Below are positions 31,645-42,600 of a DNA stretch of 64,000 bases, one piece after another. The stretch is from the NCBI GenBank assembly GCA_004431415.1, contig QPMI01000059.1, forward strand, positions 1 to 64,000. Reading direction: 5' to 3'. Positions within the stretch are counted from its first letter, which is position 1. Each line of letters begins with the position of its first letter. Below the pieces are notes generated by a model that searched no databases, had not been told where the DNA came from, and saw only the letters and a list, made by a program, of their open reading frames with translations. A program made the position numbers and the translations under genes. Source of the stretch: Cyanophora paradoxa. Taxonomy: Eukaryota > Glaucocystophyceae > Cyanophorales > Cyanophoraceae.

Positions 31645-33925
31645 CTAGAGCCGGCTCGAGCTCCCTTACTAGTCAAGCTTCAGGGAGAACGCTCAGCGTA
31701 GTCCGATGGTCTAGGGACCGCTATAAGAAAGAATGCTTCTCGCTAGCTTCGCAAGCTTCACTTCTTCGAGGGGCGGAGGGAGGGGTGGGCCCCGTGGCCA
31801 GTGGGGAGGGACGAGTACTAGTGGCCATAGAGTCTCCAGAGTAAGCAGCGAAGGTCTTCACTTCGAATTCGCTTCTGGCCTCCGACCAAGCAATTGCAAT
31901 CAGCCCCGCCGACCTTTTTGATAGTTTGATTGCCTAAGCTTCATTGCCTAAGCTTCACTTTCTTCGAGGGGCCGGGGGGGAGGGGGGGGGAGGAGGGGGA
32001 GGAGGAGGAGGAGGGGGGCGAGCTCGGGGAGGGGGAGGGCGAACGGGGAGGAGCTCGATATCAATCGCGAGGGGGTGCACGTGAGGGGGCTTGGGGTACC
32101 GCACTGCGGAACCCCCTGTACACCATGTCATGTACCTGCCTTCTGAAGCTTGAGCTTCAAATTAAATCCAAATCATTTCAGATTTTATTACGCCCTCTAG
32201 AATCTAGATCGATCTAGACCTCGAGCTCGATCGATTGATATCCGCGCCCTCCGAAGGCTTCGATCCAATGATCCCGGGTCCGTCCGTATTACCGTATCTG
32301 TAGTACATAGTACTACGCGTACAGAAGGCTGGCATATGCATGCGCAGCAGCTACCTGGTAGCTGAGGCTGGTACGTAAATATAAGTACACGATCAGCGGC
32401 CCGTGAGTCCCGTGGCTCTAGATCTGGCGGCTAGCCCAGTAGCCTCTGTATAGGGCGAGTTCCGCGATCGCGCGCGAGGACCGTATACGGGCCGGGCGCC
32501 CCCGGCCCCCCGCCGCCCCGCCGGCCCGGCGCCGGGCCGCCGGGCCAGGCCAACGTCGACTGAGCCTCGGCCGCGGAGCCTGACTCTGCCTGAGTCGACG
32601 TCGGAGGCCGTAGGGCCGGCGTAGGCCCAAGCTACCCGGTATTTAAGGCCGCCGGCGGCCCGGCGGCCGGCCGCGGGCCGCGGGCCGCCGCGCCGGGCAG
32701 CGCCGGCGCGCGCGCGCGCGCCTGTACTTCTCGCCTCCGGCGGCTCACTTTGCGTAGGATGGGCCCGGGGCAATGATACTAGTTCAAAAACAGTTTCAAA
32801 AGTTTCCCGTGGCTATATATTATCCAGGCTATACCGTAGTACCGTAGTACCAGGCCAATACCAGCCCATACGTAAACCGATGTACGAAATTACTACGAAT
32901 CCTAGTAATTAAATATGTGACGTCCAAGTTACCCGAATACGAGGCAAAAAGACCTCTTTGGAAAAGAAAAGAAGAAAAACAGAAGCGTCCTACCAAGTAC
33001 AATGGTGGTCGCGGACTCCGATCGCGATTTGCGTGTTTTCGCGACTCCTAGGACCCCGAATTCGATTCGATCCCGAGTGGCACGAATTCGAACTTGGGAA
33101 GTTCCACGAAGTTAACGTTGGCACGAAGTTGCCACGAACTCGTGGATGCCGCAGACTCCGCAGTGCGCACGGGGCAGCGCACCGCAGACTCCGCATGCGC
33201 GCGCAGCGCTAGCTGCAGGCTGCAGCCTGCAGTCCGCGGACGTCGCGATCGACTCTCCGGGACTCCATGGCCACCAGTGGACCACCACTGGACCAGCCTG
33301 GCAGGCCACCAGCCTGGCAGTGGCACCACTGGCACGGTGGCCGTCGGTTGGACGTCGGCGCCGTCGCCGCCGACTTGCCGCGGCCGGCCGGCGCCCCTCG
33401 GTGGCACGCCGATATCGATCGCGATCGATCCCGGCGATCCGGAATTTTCTAAGTTAATGCATATGCGGATTCCCGCGGAACTTCGGAACGACCCCGGAAC
33501 CCGGGACCCGGGTACCCCCGTCAGGCCGGGCCAGCCGCTGTCAGCTACCGGGTAGCCGCTGAGCAGCCCGCTGACCTCTAGCAGCCCCTAGCAGCAGGCT
33601 CAGTGCATGCGCAGCCTCGCAGCCCTCGCTACCGTAGTAATACGCGTACTGCTTGCAGCTGCTGCTGATCGGGACCGAGATCGCTGCGCGCCCGCCGGGC
33701 CGTGACTCCCGGAGCTTCGCGGCTAAGCTGAGATAAACACATCGGCGCTTCTCTCCCTGGGCCTCGCGACCGCCGAGTCGAGCGCAGCCGTCAGCGCCCG
33801 GTGTACATGTGCGCGAAGCTTCAGCTTGAGCGCGCGCCGATGCCAGCGGCCCGGCGGATTCGCATGCGCATTCGGAGCCCCCGAGGGCCCATGCATATGG
33901 CCGGGAGCCACTGCAGGCGCTGACC
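31645..33925. other. Long intergenic region, rich in palindromic words
   Basis: I see no credible exon. 31980-32060 is a G-rich purine tract. 32300-32400 and 32820-32860 carry repeats of taccgtagtac. 32490-32720 consists of overlapping GC palindromes (ccgcgggccgcggg, gccggcgcgcgc). 33260-33330 repeats ccagtgg/ccactgg/cctggcagg. A tRNA-like gtccgatggtctaggg at 31699 lacks the rest of a tRNA. The patatin gene's promoter should lie near the right end. Confidence 0.45.
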
Positions 33926-36676
33926 ATGACTGGCAATATCAATGCACCCGCGGCCGGCCGCGGCCGGCCCCAGCTTGGCGGCAGCGCGCCAGGCCTAGGC
34001 CTGAACGTTAACGTCGACGAGCCCTCGGCTGCAGCGATGGGTCCCGTGCGCATCACACCATTGCCAGATTCGGCGGATGATCATGATGGTGGGATGGATT
34101 CGGCCGCGGATCCTGCAGCTAGATCTGGCCAGGCCCACGTGCACGTGCGCTCGCCAGAGCCGAGCTCGACGTCCACGGCCGCGGCCGCGAGCGCCGCGCC
34201 GTCGGACCTGCCGCCCATCCGCGTGCTTTCCATCGGTGCAGCTCCGCGCGCCCGGCCCGAGAATCACTTGCTCGGCCCGCGCTGACCGCGCCGCGCGCTC
34301 GCGCGCGCACGCGCGCGCAGACGGCGGGGGCGGTTCGAATCCCCAGGCTCCGCTCGCGCCGGCGCCGGCGCCGGCCGCGCGCTGCAGCTGACGCCCCGCG
34401 CGAACCGCAGCGGAGGGCCTAGCGGCAGCAAAGATACTGCAGTGCGCCCTGCACATGCCCCGCCAGCCCGCCCCTCGCCCACCGCTGATCGTGAGCGCCC
34501 GCCCTGCCCGCAGGCACATCGCGGCTCAGACCGGCAAGGTACAAATCAAATTACTCTGCCCTCGCTTTTTCCGAAACCATGCCCGTGCCGAACCATCCAC
34601 AATTCCGCCCCCTCCACCGCGCCGGCGCCCTCCGCGCAGGCCGTGCACGAGCTCTTCGACGTCGTTACGGGTTCGAGACGCCGCGGGGCCAGATCCGCGC
34701 CCCCGCGCGCACGTGGCCGGACGTCGACGATGCTGATCATATGAGGCGCGCGCGCGCATGCACGTGCAGGGACGGGTATGGGATCGCTGGTCACGTGCGT
34801 CCTGTTCGGAATCCGCCCCGACGGCCGGCCCCTCGTCCCCGCCGCTCAGATCGTCTCCGCTCTCCTGACCAGGCGCCCCCCTCCTCCCCTCCTGACCCCC
34901 CCGCCTCCCCTGATCATGACCCAAACCCTCAGCTTGCCTCTCGTCTTTTCCAAGAAAAAGCGGTACCCACTCGTCTTCCACGGCTCCCCTGTAACGTCCA
35001 TCCTCACGGGGTACGACGCAGGGGGCCCGCTGCGCACCCCAGCGCCGCGCCCACGCCGCCTCGCTACAGCGAGGTACCCGGGCCCCGTAGACGTACCCCC
35101 CGCGCCGTCCCCTCCGATACCCCCCCCGGCCAGGGCCCGCTCGAGGGGGTACTGCGGGAAGCGGTGGGGGACCTGCGGCTCAGCGATCTCGCCGCCTTCG
35201 TGCGCATTTTTCGAACCCCAGGACCCCAGCATTTGTTTTTTTACCCCTCCAAACGCCCTCTACCCCCCATTCAAGGCGGTCTTTCCTGCATACGATCTGG
35301 AGGAAAGGAGTCCCGTGTTCTTTTCCTCGGTACGCCCTTTCGCTTAAGCTTCCGCCCCCCGCGGCCGACGCCCGGCGCCAGGCGCAGGCGCTCGCCTCGC
35401 CTGCGACCCACAACCTACTCCTCCGTGACGTCACGAGGGCGCGCCCGCCCCGCCCCGCCCCGCCCCGCCCCGCCCCGCCCTGCCGTCCATAACCAAGCTC
35501 AGCCGCGCGATGCTCTCATTTTCTAGATCTTGTATAGAAATTTTGCAAGTTTTAGAAGCCCGCACCGCCCACCCGCCCCGCCCGCTCCCGTTTTGAATTT
35601 GATCCGGGGCCGGGCAGGCGGTTGCGATCTCGGGGTCGCTCTTTAAGCCGGCACGGCTGAAGGCACCCGGCCTGTACGAGCACAAGGACGCCTCGTCCCT
35701 CCAGTTCTGGTACCCCCCCCCAGCCCCGCGCCACCACTACCCGTCCCGAATCCTTTCTTTCGCCTCGCAGGACCCTTCAGCGCAACCCGGCCGTCTTCGC
35801 CCATGCCGAGGCCGCGCGCCTCTTCCCGGGTACCTAATTTTCCCCCGCCCGTGACGTCACGGCGTCCCCGCAAACGCCGCCTGAAGCCGAGCCATCCCGG
35901 CTCGCGTCCCGCTCCCCCCCTCCCCAGGCCGCAGTCTGCTCATGCTGTCCATCGGGGCCGGTACCCATGAGAAATCGCTCGAGTGCGTACCCCCCCCCCT
36001 CCCGTGCTGCCTAGACTCGCGGAGCACTCTGATGGGCGCACGTACCACCCGCAGCCAGCGACAGGCCACCTTCTTGAAGGACCTGGGGTACCCCCCACGG
36101 CTTCCCCCCCCCCCCCCAAAGCTGAGCCTGGGTGCAGGTGGCTGGCGCCGTCCCTCGCCTCTGCCCTCGTCTCAGAGCGCACGGCGACCGCGAGCGAGGT
36201 GCGGGCGTACGCGTGCCGCACCAATACGTATACCCCCCGCTTCTCCCCCCGGGTCCGAACGCGTACCCCATGCCAGCTCCTCTCGGGAGCGCTGGGGGAT
36301 GACTTCGTGCGCTGCGCGCCGGCGCTGGCGCCCGGCATCGAATCGTGCGCCACGCTCGGCCGCAGCCCGCTAGCGCTGTACCCCTCCGCACTCCTTCCCC
36401 TCTGCGGTCCTATAATTAGCGGTCGTACGCGTACCCAGGCTGGACGGCTGGCGCCTGGCGGACATCGGTCAGGTGAACTCGTTCCTCCGAACCGTCGGCG
36501 AGCAGGTGCCCCTCCCTTTCGGCCCGGCCCGGCCCCTTCCTTGTAATTACGCGTACCCCTCCCTCCAACCGCAGTTGTCCGGCGGGGAGCTGCGGGAGCG
36601 GTTGGACGCGTTCGTCGCGCGTCTCGCGCGAGCCAGGCGCGTTCGTTTCGCTGCAGCCGTCGACATCGCTAAATAA
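33926..36676 (+). CDS. Patatin-like phospholipase family protein with GXGXG nucleophile box
   Basis: Patatins are Ser-Asp lipid acyl hydrolases. Exon 1 (33926-34235) ends RVLSI and joins exon 2 at 34321 to give SIDGGGG, the glycine-rich oxyanion box. Exons 34514-34538, 34640-34670 and 34770 onward give HIAAQTGK, AVHELFDVVTG and TGMGSLVTCVLFG. The nucleophile box therefore reads G-T-G-M-G, with Gly where the Ser is expected. Later exons give AVFPAYDLEERSPVFFSS (~35278), APGLYEHKDASSLQF (~35665), LQRNPAVFAHAEAARLF (~35775), LLMLSIGAGTHEKSLE (~35935), LLSGALGDDFVRC (~36280) and a C-terminal helix ending at the TAA at 36674-36676. The expected DGG/DGA before NP is not visible. GXGXG occurs in plant pPLA-III proteins. 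Family call firm; activity doubtful. Confidence 0.75.
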
Positions 36677-36693
36677 AGCCAAATTCGAACCGT

Positions 36694-39600
36694 ATGCGAT
36701 CGCAGCGAGCACCCGCGGGCGCTGGGCCGGCCCCACGCCGCCCTCCTCCCCACAGGCTACGCAGTGGCCCCCCTCCCGCCCGCCCCTCCGACCCAGGCGA
36801 GGGATTCGGTACCCCGCCGGTACCCCCGCGTTCGCTGAGGAGGGGTACGCAGGCGGCGGAGGTGCTCTCTGACACGCGACTCTTCGGCTCCTCGCGCCTT
36901 CGATTCGGTCCGCGCTACACGTCTACCCCGCGGCGCAATTGCAATTGCAATCCTCCTTTCGCTCGTACATATGAGGACCGCAGAAGGCGTCTCGTTCTCG
37001 GTCCCAGCGAATGGCGCCTTCTTCGGCGGCGACGATCGCGAACGAAGGCACGTCCTCCGCCCCATCTCAGGCGAGATCAGGGTGCGTACCCGGCCCCGGC
37101 CCCGCCCCCAGCTCCGTACCCCCGAGCGGCCCTTCCCCCCTTTCCAACTTGGTAACCATCAAGCTTCGACCCAGCCGGGCACGATGACCTGCGTCCTGGG
37201 CTCCGCCTTCTCGGGAAAGGTGCTTGCTCCCTGTACCCCCCCCCGGCCCTTAGGAAAGAAACCGGTCCCAGAGAGCCGAGAGGCTGCGCTGCAACTGGTC
37301 GAGAATCCTTAGAAAGCCCGACCCTTTAGAAAGCTGGCCGAGAACCGAACTGAGTGACTTTAAGGCTGTACATGTGCTGCAGACCGCGCTGCTTCGGGTG
37401 CTGGCGGACCGGCTAGCGCTGGTCGAGAACCCTTAGTTAGATTTAGAAAGCCCGACCCGTAGAAGGAAGAGAGGACAGAAAGCTCCCTGCTCCCTGCCCT
37501 CAGGGCCTCCCGGCCCTTAGGAAACCGGTCCCAAAGATCTAGAGCCGACCATGCTGCTGCGCGCGCTGGCGCGTGCTTAGGAGAGCCGAGGCGCGTGCTT
37601 AGGAAACTGGTGTCCGCCCGCAGACCGCGCTGCTTCGGGTGCTCGCGGACCAGTGCGGGGAACTGAGGAGGGCCGGCCACGTCGCCGGCCACGTCGCCCT
37701 GGACGGCAGGCCGTGCGCCCGCTTCATTCACCACCTCCTAGACTTCCTCTTGGCTTCCTTTCGTTTAAGCTTCCTCTTAAGCTTCCGCTCAAGATGGCAG
37801 GCCGTCCTCTTAAGCTTCCGCTCAAGACGGCTTAACATTAACATTAAGCTTCCTTATTAGTAAATGTCCAGGGCGCATTGGAACCTTAAGCCTCCTTTTT
37901 AGTAAATGAAAGGCCGGCCACGTCCCCCGTCGACGGCAGGCCGTCCGCGCCCTTTCATTCACTTCCTCTTAGACTTCCTTTCTTTTGAATGCAACTCTAT
38001 CTGATCTGATCTGATCTAATCCATATATTATACTTGTGTATCCAGCCCGTCCTTTCCTTGTTATATATATCCAATCATTAAGCTTCCACTTCACTCAAGC
38101 CTCCTTTCTTATTATATCCAAATACGTTTCTAATCCAAATACGTGTCCAGGCCGTCGGACGGGGGCGTCTTCGCGCGGCGGGTCGTCTTCGTCGCGCAAG
38201 AGGACTCCGACCACTACGGTACCCCCTCTTCGTTTTTCCTTCTCATACCCTCTACTTTCTTTTCGAATTCGCGCTCGCCCGCGATGACCCGCGATCTCCC
38301 GCCCGCCCGCCCCGCAGCTATGCTGACGGGTGCGCATGCGTATGCGCGGTGCGATCGAATCGAAATCGGTGTACGTGTTAAACGCGCCGGCGCCGCAGTG
38401 GAGGAGACGCTGCGCTTTGCGGCGCGGGTGAAGGCGCTTGCGGGGTCCGAGCGCGGCGACGGCGAAGGCGAAGGCGGCGGGGGCGATCGCGAGGGCGCCG
38501 GTGGCGCTGCGGCCGCGACCGACGCCGCCGCTCGCGTCCAGTCCGCCGCGCGGGTACCCCCCTTCCCTCCCCTTCCCCTCTCTCTTGCCCCCCCCCTTCC
38601 CTCTACTTCCCTTCTCAGACTCACGCCGTGCGCACGAAAACAAAAAGGCTCTGGGGCTCCTGCACGTGATGCGCAGCCGAGTGGGGAACCAGGCCGCGCG
38701 GGGCATCTCCGGCGGTGCGCGCGCGTTCGGGATCGACGGCTTCGGCTTCGGGATCGACGGGCCGTCGATCCCGACGCCGTCGATCCCGACTCGGCGATCC
38801 GGCCGACTGACTGATGGCGGGCCGCGCGCGTGCGCAGGCGAGAAGCGGCGCCTGACAGTCGCCGTGGCCCTCGTCGGGGTGCGTGCCAAGAAAGACGTGC
38901 ACATAATTATAAGAACTGTTATTGTTTGGAAGGGGCTTTATATGTAGAAGAGAAGATAGCAACTGAAATGAACAACGCGCCCTTATTATAAGGAGCCTCG
39001 GAGGCGATAAAAGCCGCGCTAGCGCTCGCTCGCCGGCGTGCGCGCTGCAGTGCCCGCCCGCCCGCCCTCGCGCCCGCGACCGCAGCCGCGGCCGCCGCCC
39101 CTGATTCGGCTGCGCGAGCGCAGGGCGGCAAGTCGGTCGTGCTGCTCGACCAGCCCACCGACGGTACGTTCACGATCGCGATATCGATGGCGGGCTCGGG
39201 ATCGACGTGTACGCTTAAAGCTAAGCTGAAGATAAGCTGATCGGGGCCATAAACTGAAGGCGTAAGCTTGAAGGCCATAAGCTTTATATATATATATAGT
39301 TAATTATAAGCGCTAAAGCTCGACCGGCGCGCTCTGCTCGGGATCGACGGGCCGTCGATCCCGACGGGGCTTTCGGGATCGACGGGCCGTCGATCCCGAC
39401 GGGGCTTTCGGGATCGACGGGCCGTCGATCCCGACGGGGCTTTCGGGATCGACGGGCCGTCGATCCCGACGGGGCTTTCGGGATCGACGGGCCGTCGATC
39501 CCGACGTCGACGCGGCTTTGTAAATCTGTGCGCAGGGCTGGACGCGCCGGCCTCTCTGGACCTCGTGCGCTGCCTGCGCGGCATGGCCGCCTCGGGCCTC

Positions 39601-42600
39601 TCCGTCGTCTGCTCCCTCCTGCAGCCGTCCTGGCGCGCGCGCCCGCCCGTCGATCCCGACGCCGTCGATCCCGAAAGATCCGTCGGGATCGACGGCCCGT
39701 CGATATCGATCCCGACTGATTTCCGTGCGATTTCCGCAGGGAGCTGTACGACCAGTTCGACCGGGCGATCGTGCTGGCGGCCGGGCGCTGCGTCTACCAG
39801 GGACCCGGCCGCGACGAGGCACCGCGCGCCCTCGAGGCCCTGGGGTACAAGAACGAGGATTCCCTCTCCCCCCCGGACTTCCTCGTCGCGGCTCGCCCCC
39901 CCCCTACCGCCCTGTCCCCTCACACCCTTCCACTCTCTAACAGGCCGCGGGCAGGCGGCGTCGCAGGCGGCGGAGTCGCCCCGCGCCGGCACCCGCGCAC
40001 CGGCCCCGGCGAGCCGCGAAATGCTTTCCGATGGGGGAGCGAGCAGCAGCGGCCGCGGCAGCGGCACTGGCGGCGCCGCTGCAGAGGTGCGACCTCGAAT
40101 TCCTTTTTCGGGATCGACGGCCTTGTCGGGATCGACGGCCCGTCGATCCCGACGTCGCCGAGTCGCTGAGGCGGTCCTGTACATGTCCCGCAGCGGTTTC
40201 TGTCTGGAGCCTACGCCAGGAACGCCGCCGCTCAGGCGCGCCGCCCCGCGCCGCCCCGCCCGCGCCGCCCCGCCCCGCCCGCCCCGCACCGCCCCGTCCT
40301 GCCCCGTTCTGCCGCCCCCCGAATTCAAACCAAGCGCCAGCGTGGCCGCACGGAGCTCTCATTTTCTTTGTGTAGAAAAGTTGCTAGTTCTTGCTGAACG
40401 CCCCTGACGAGAAAAGCTCTAGTTACTAGACGAGAAGTTACCTTCTTACTCGCTAAGCTGTTCTTGATGTTCTTGATGACCACTCTTAAAGCTTGACTAG
40501 TACTATAAAATTCTTTCTCAGTTGACGTTGTCATCGTACTCTGTGTCCTTTCGACTTCATATGACTTCGTTCGCAGTTCGCGCTGCTGTACGCGCGCTTC
40601 TCGCTCCTCGTCCTCCGCAACCGGCGACCCCTCCGGTCCCGCCTCATCCAGGTACCCCCGGTTACCGTTCGATCTATTTATAGTTCTTCTTTCGGCGCCG
40701 TTGCCCTTGTTACTCGCGATCGCGATCGATTTCACTGCCCTTTACGTTCTACACTTCACATTTCCCCGTGTACCCCCCCGACGGCCCGCGTCGTCTTCGA
40801 TTCGCAGGTTACGGTCATGGGCACCATCCTGGGCACGCTGCACTTCCAGCTCCCGGAGAGCGTCGAGGGCGTCCGCGCCCGCGTCGCCTACCTCCAGGTG
40901 GGAATATTCATAAGCTTAAGAGAAGGCTTTATATAGGAAGAAAGGGTCTATATATATATATATATATAGGGTCTCAGGGACGTATAAGGGTTTATATATA
41001 AAGTTCTAGACCCCTGCGGGTAGGAAAAGAATGATTTCTTTGAGCTTGCATGAGGCTCTAGGGGAGAGGATTATTACAAGGGCCGCCGCTCTGCCCTAGG
41101 AACCCGCGTTGCGTACCTCCTGGCCGCCTGGCCGTCAAGCCGTTCTGACGGCTTGACGGCTAAGAGTCTAAGGACCTTACAAGGGTTTATATAAGGGTCT
41201 AGACCCTGGCGGGTAGCTGGAGGAAGAGCCTCGGAGCCCCGCCCCGCCCCGCCCCGATCCGACAGGCTCTGACGGCTTGACGGCTCGCAGTCGGTCCTCC
41301 TTATGGCCGCGTTCATTGCGCTGTCAAAGGCGCGTCGGCCGTCCCTACGCCTCCGCTCGCTCGCGCCGCCTTAGCCGCCTCTCTCCGCCTTGGGTGTGGA
41401 GATAAACTACGAGCACCGCCTCCGTCTCCGCGCCTCCGTCTCGTCGGGATCGGGGGCCGCCCCTCTGACCCGAAAAAAGCTTAGCTTTAGGCTTTAAGCT
41501 TTAAGACTCGACCGGCGCGCTCTGCTTACAGCTGAGCTTAAACCGATGGCCTTAAACCTTAGCTTAGCTTTAAGACTCGAGCGCGCGGGCGCCCGTTCGC
41601 CCTCGACAGCTCTCACCCTAAGCTCTAAGGCCTCTGTTCGGGATCGACGGCCCGTCGATCCCGACGCCTTCGATCCCGACGGGGGCTGCTCTTCTGACCC
41701 GCGGCCGCCCCCCCGCCTCAGGTGGAGATGAACTACGAGCACCGGCGGGTGATGCACCGGCAGACGGAGGAGCGCATGTACCGTCCCGCCATCGTGCGCC
41801 GGCGCCCTGGCCCGCCCATAAAAAACTTAAAGCTTAAGCTTAAGCTAGCTTTCAATCTTTATTGAGGTCGTCCGCCCGCCCCCGCCGCCCGCCCGCGCCG
41901 CCCGCCCGCGTGCCCGCGCCGTCAGCGGCCAGCCGCCGACTGCAGCTGACGGCGGGCCCCGGGGCAGTGGGTGGCGGCCTACGTCGCATCCGAGCTCCCC
42001 CGCATCTTCATCGAGGTCCGCCCCCGTCCGCTTTGATTTCCCGCCGGGCCGCTCCGAGGCTCGGTGGCCGGTCACGGCCGCGGCCGCGGCCGCGCGCCAG
42101 ATGCTGCATCTGCGCTCTAACAATCTTCTTTTAGCGATCTTCTGCTCTTCTCCAGCGATGGTCTCTGTGTGTACCTGATGTCGTCTCGTTGCGCAGATGC
42201 TGATCTTCTCCGTGTCGGTATACTTCTGGGCCGGGCTGCAAACGGGCGGCGGGGCCTACCGCTTCGGCCGCTTCCTCCTCGTCGTGTTCCAGGCCCGCCC
42301 CCCGCGCCCTCTCCTATTCTAGATGTTTCTCTTTCTCTTTCTTTTATATATATATACCTTTTCATCATCTTGATTCGCACTTGATTCGTACTCGTCGTGT
42401 ACCAGGCCCGCCCCCGCCCTGCCCCCTTTCCTCTCCTTCTTCTTCTGTCTCTTATTCCTTGATTTGCTTGATTCGCACTTCGTTCTGATTGTTTCTTCGT
42501 CCGCCCTGCGCATCCGCTTCCGCAGCTCGCCGTGATTTCGGACGCGACCGTCTTGTGCGTCGCGACTTCTAAGCGAGGGGCCGGGGGCAGTCCGGCGCTA

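Noticed and set aside
31695-31760. tRNA-Glu-like 5' half (gtccgatggtctaggg)
   Set aside because: No matching T-arm or acceptor 3' strand follows.
39340-39514. Regular 35-bp direct repeats resembling a CRISPR array
   Set aside because: There are no unique spacers (units are contiguous and identical), no cas genes, and the array lies in a eukaryotic intron.
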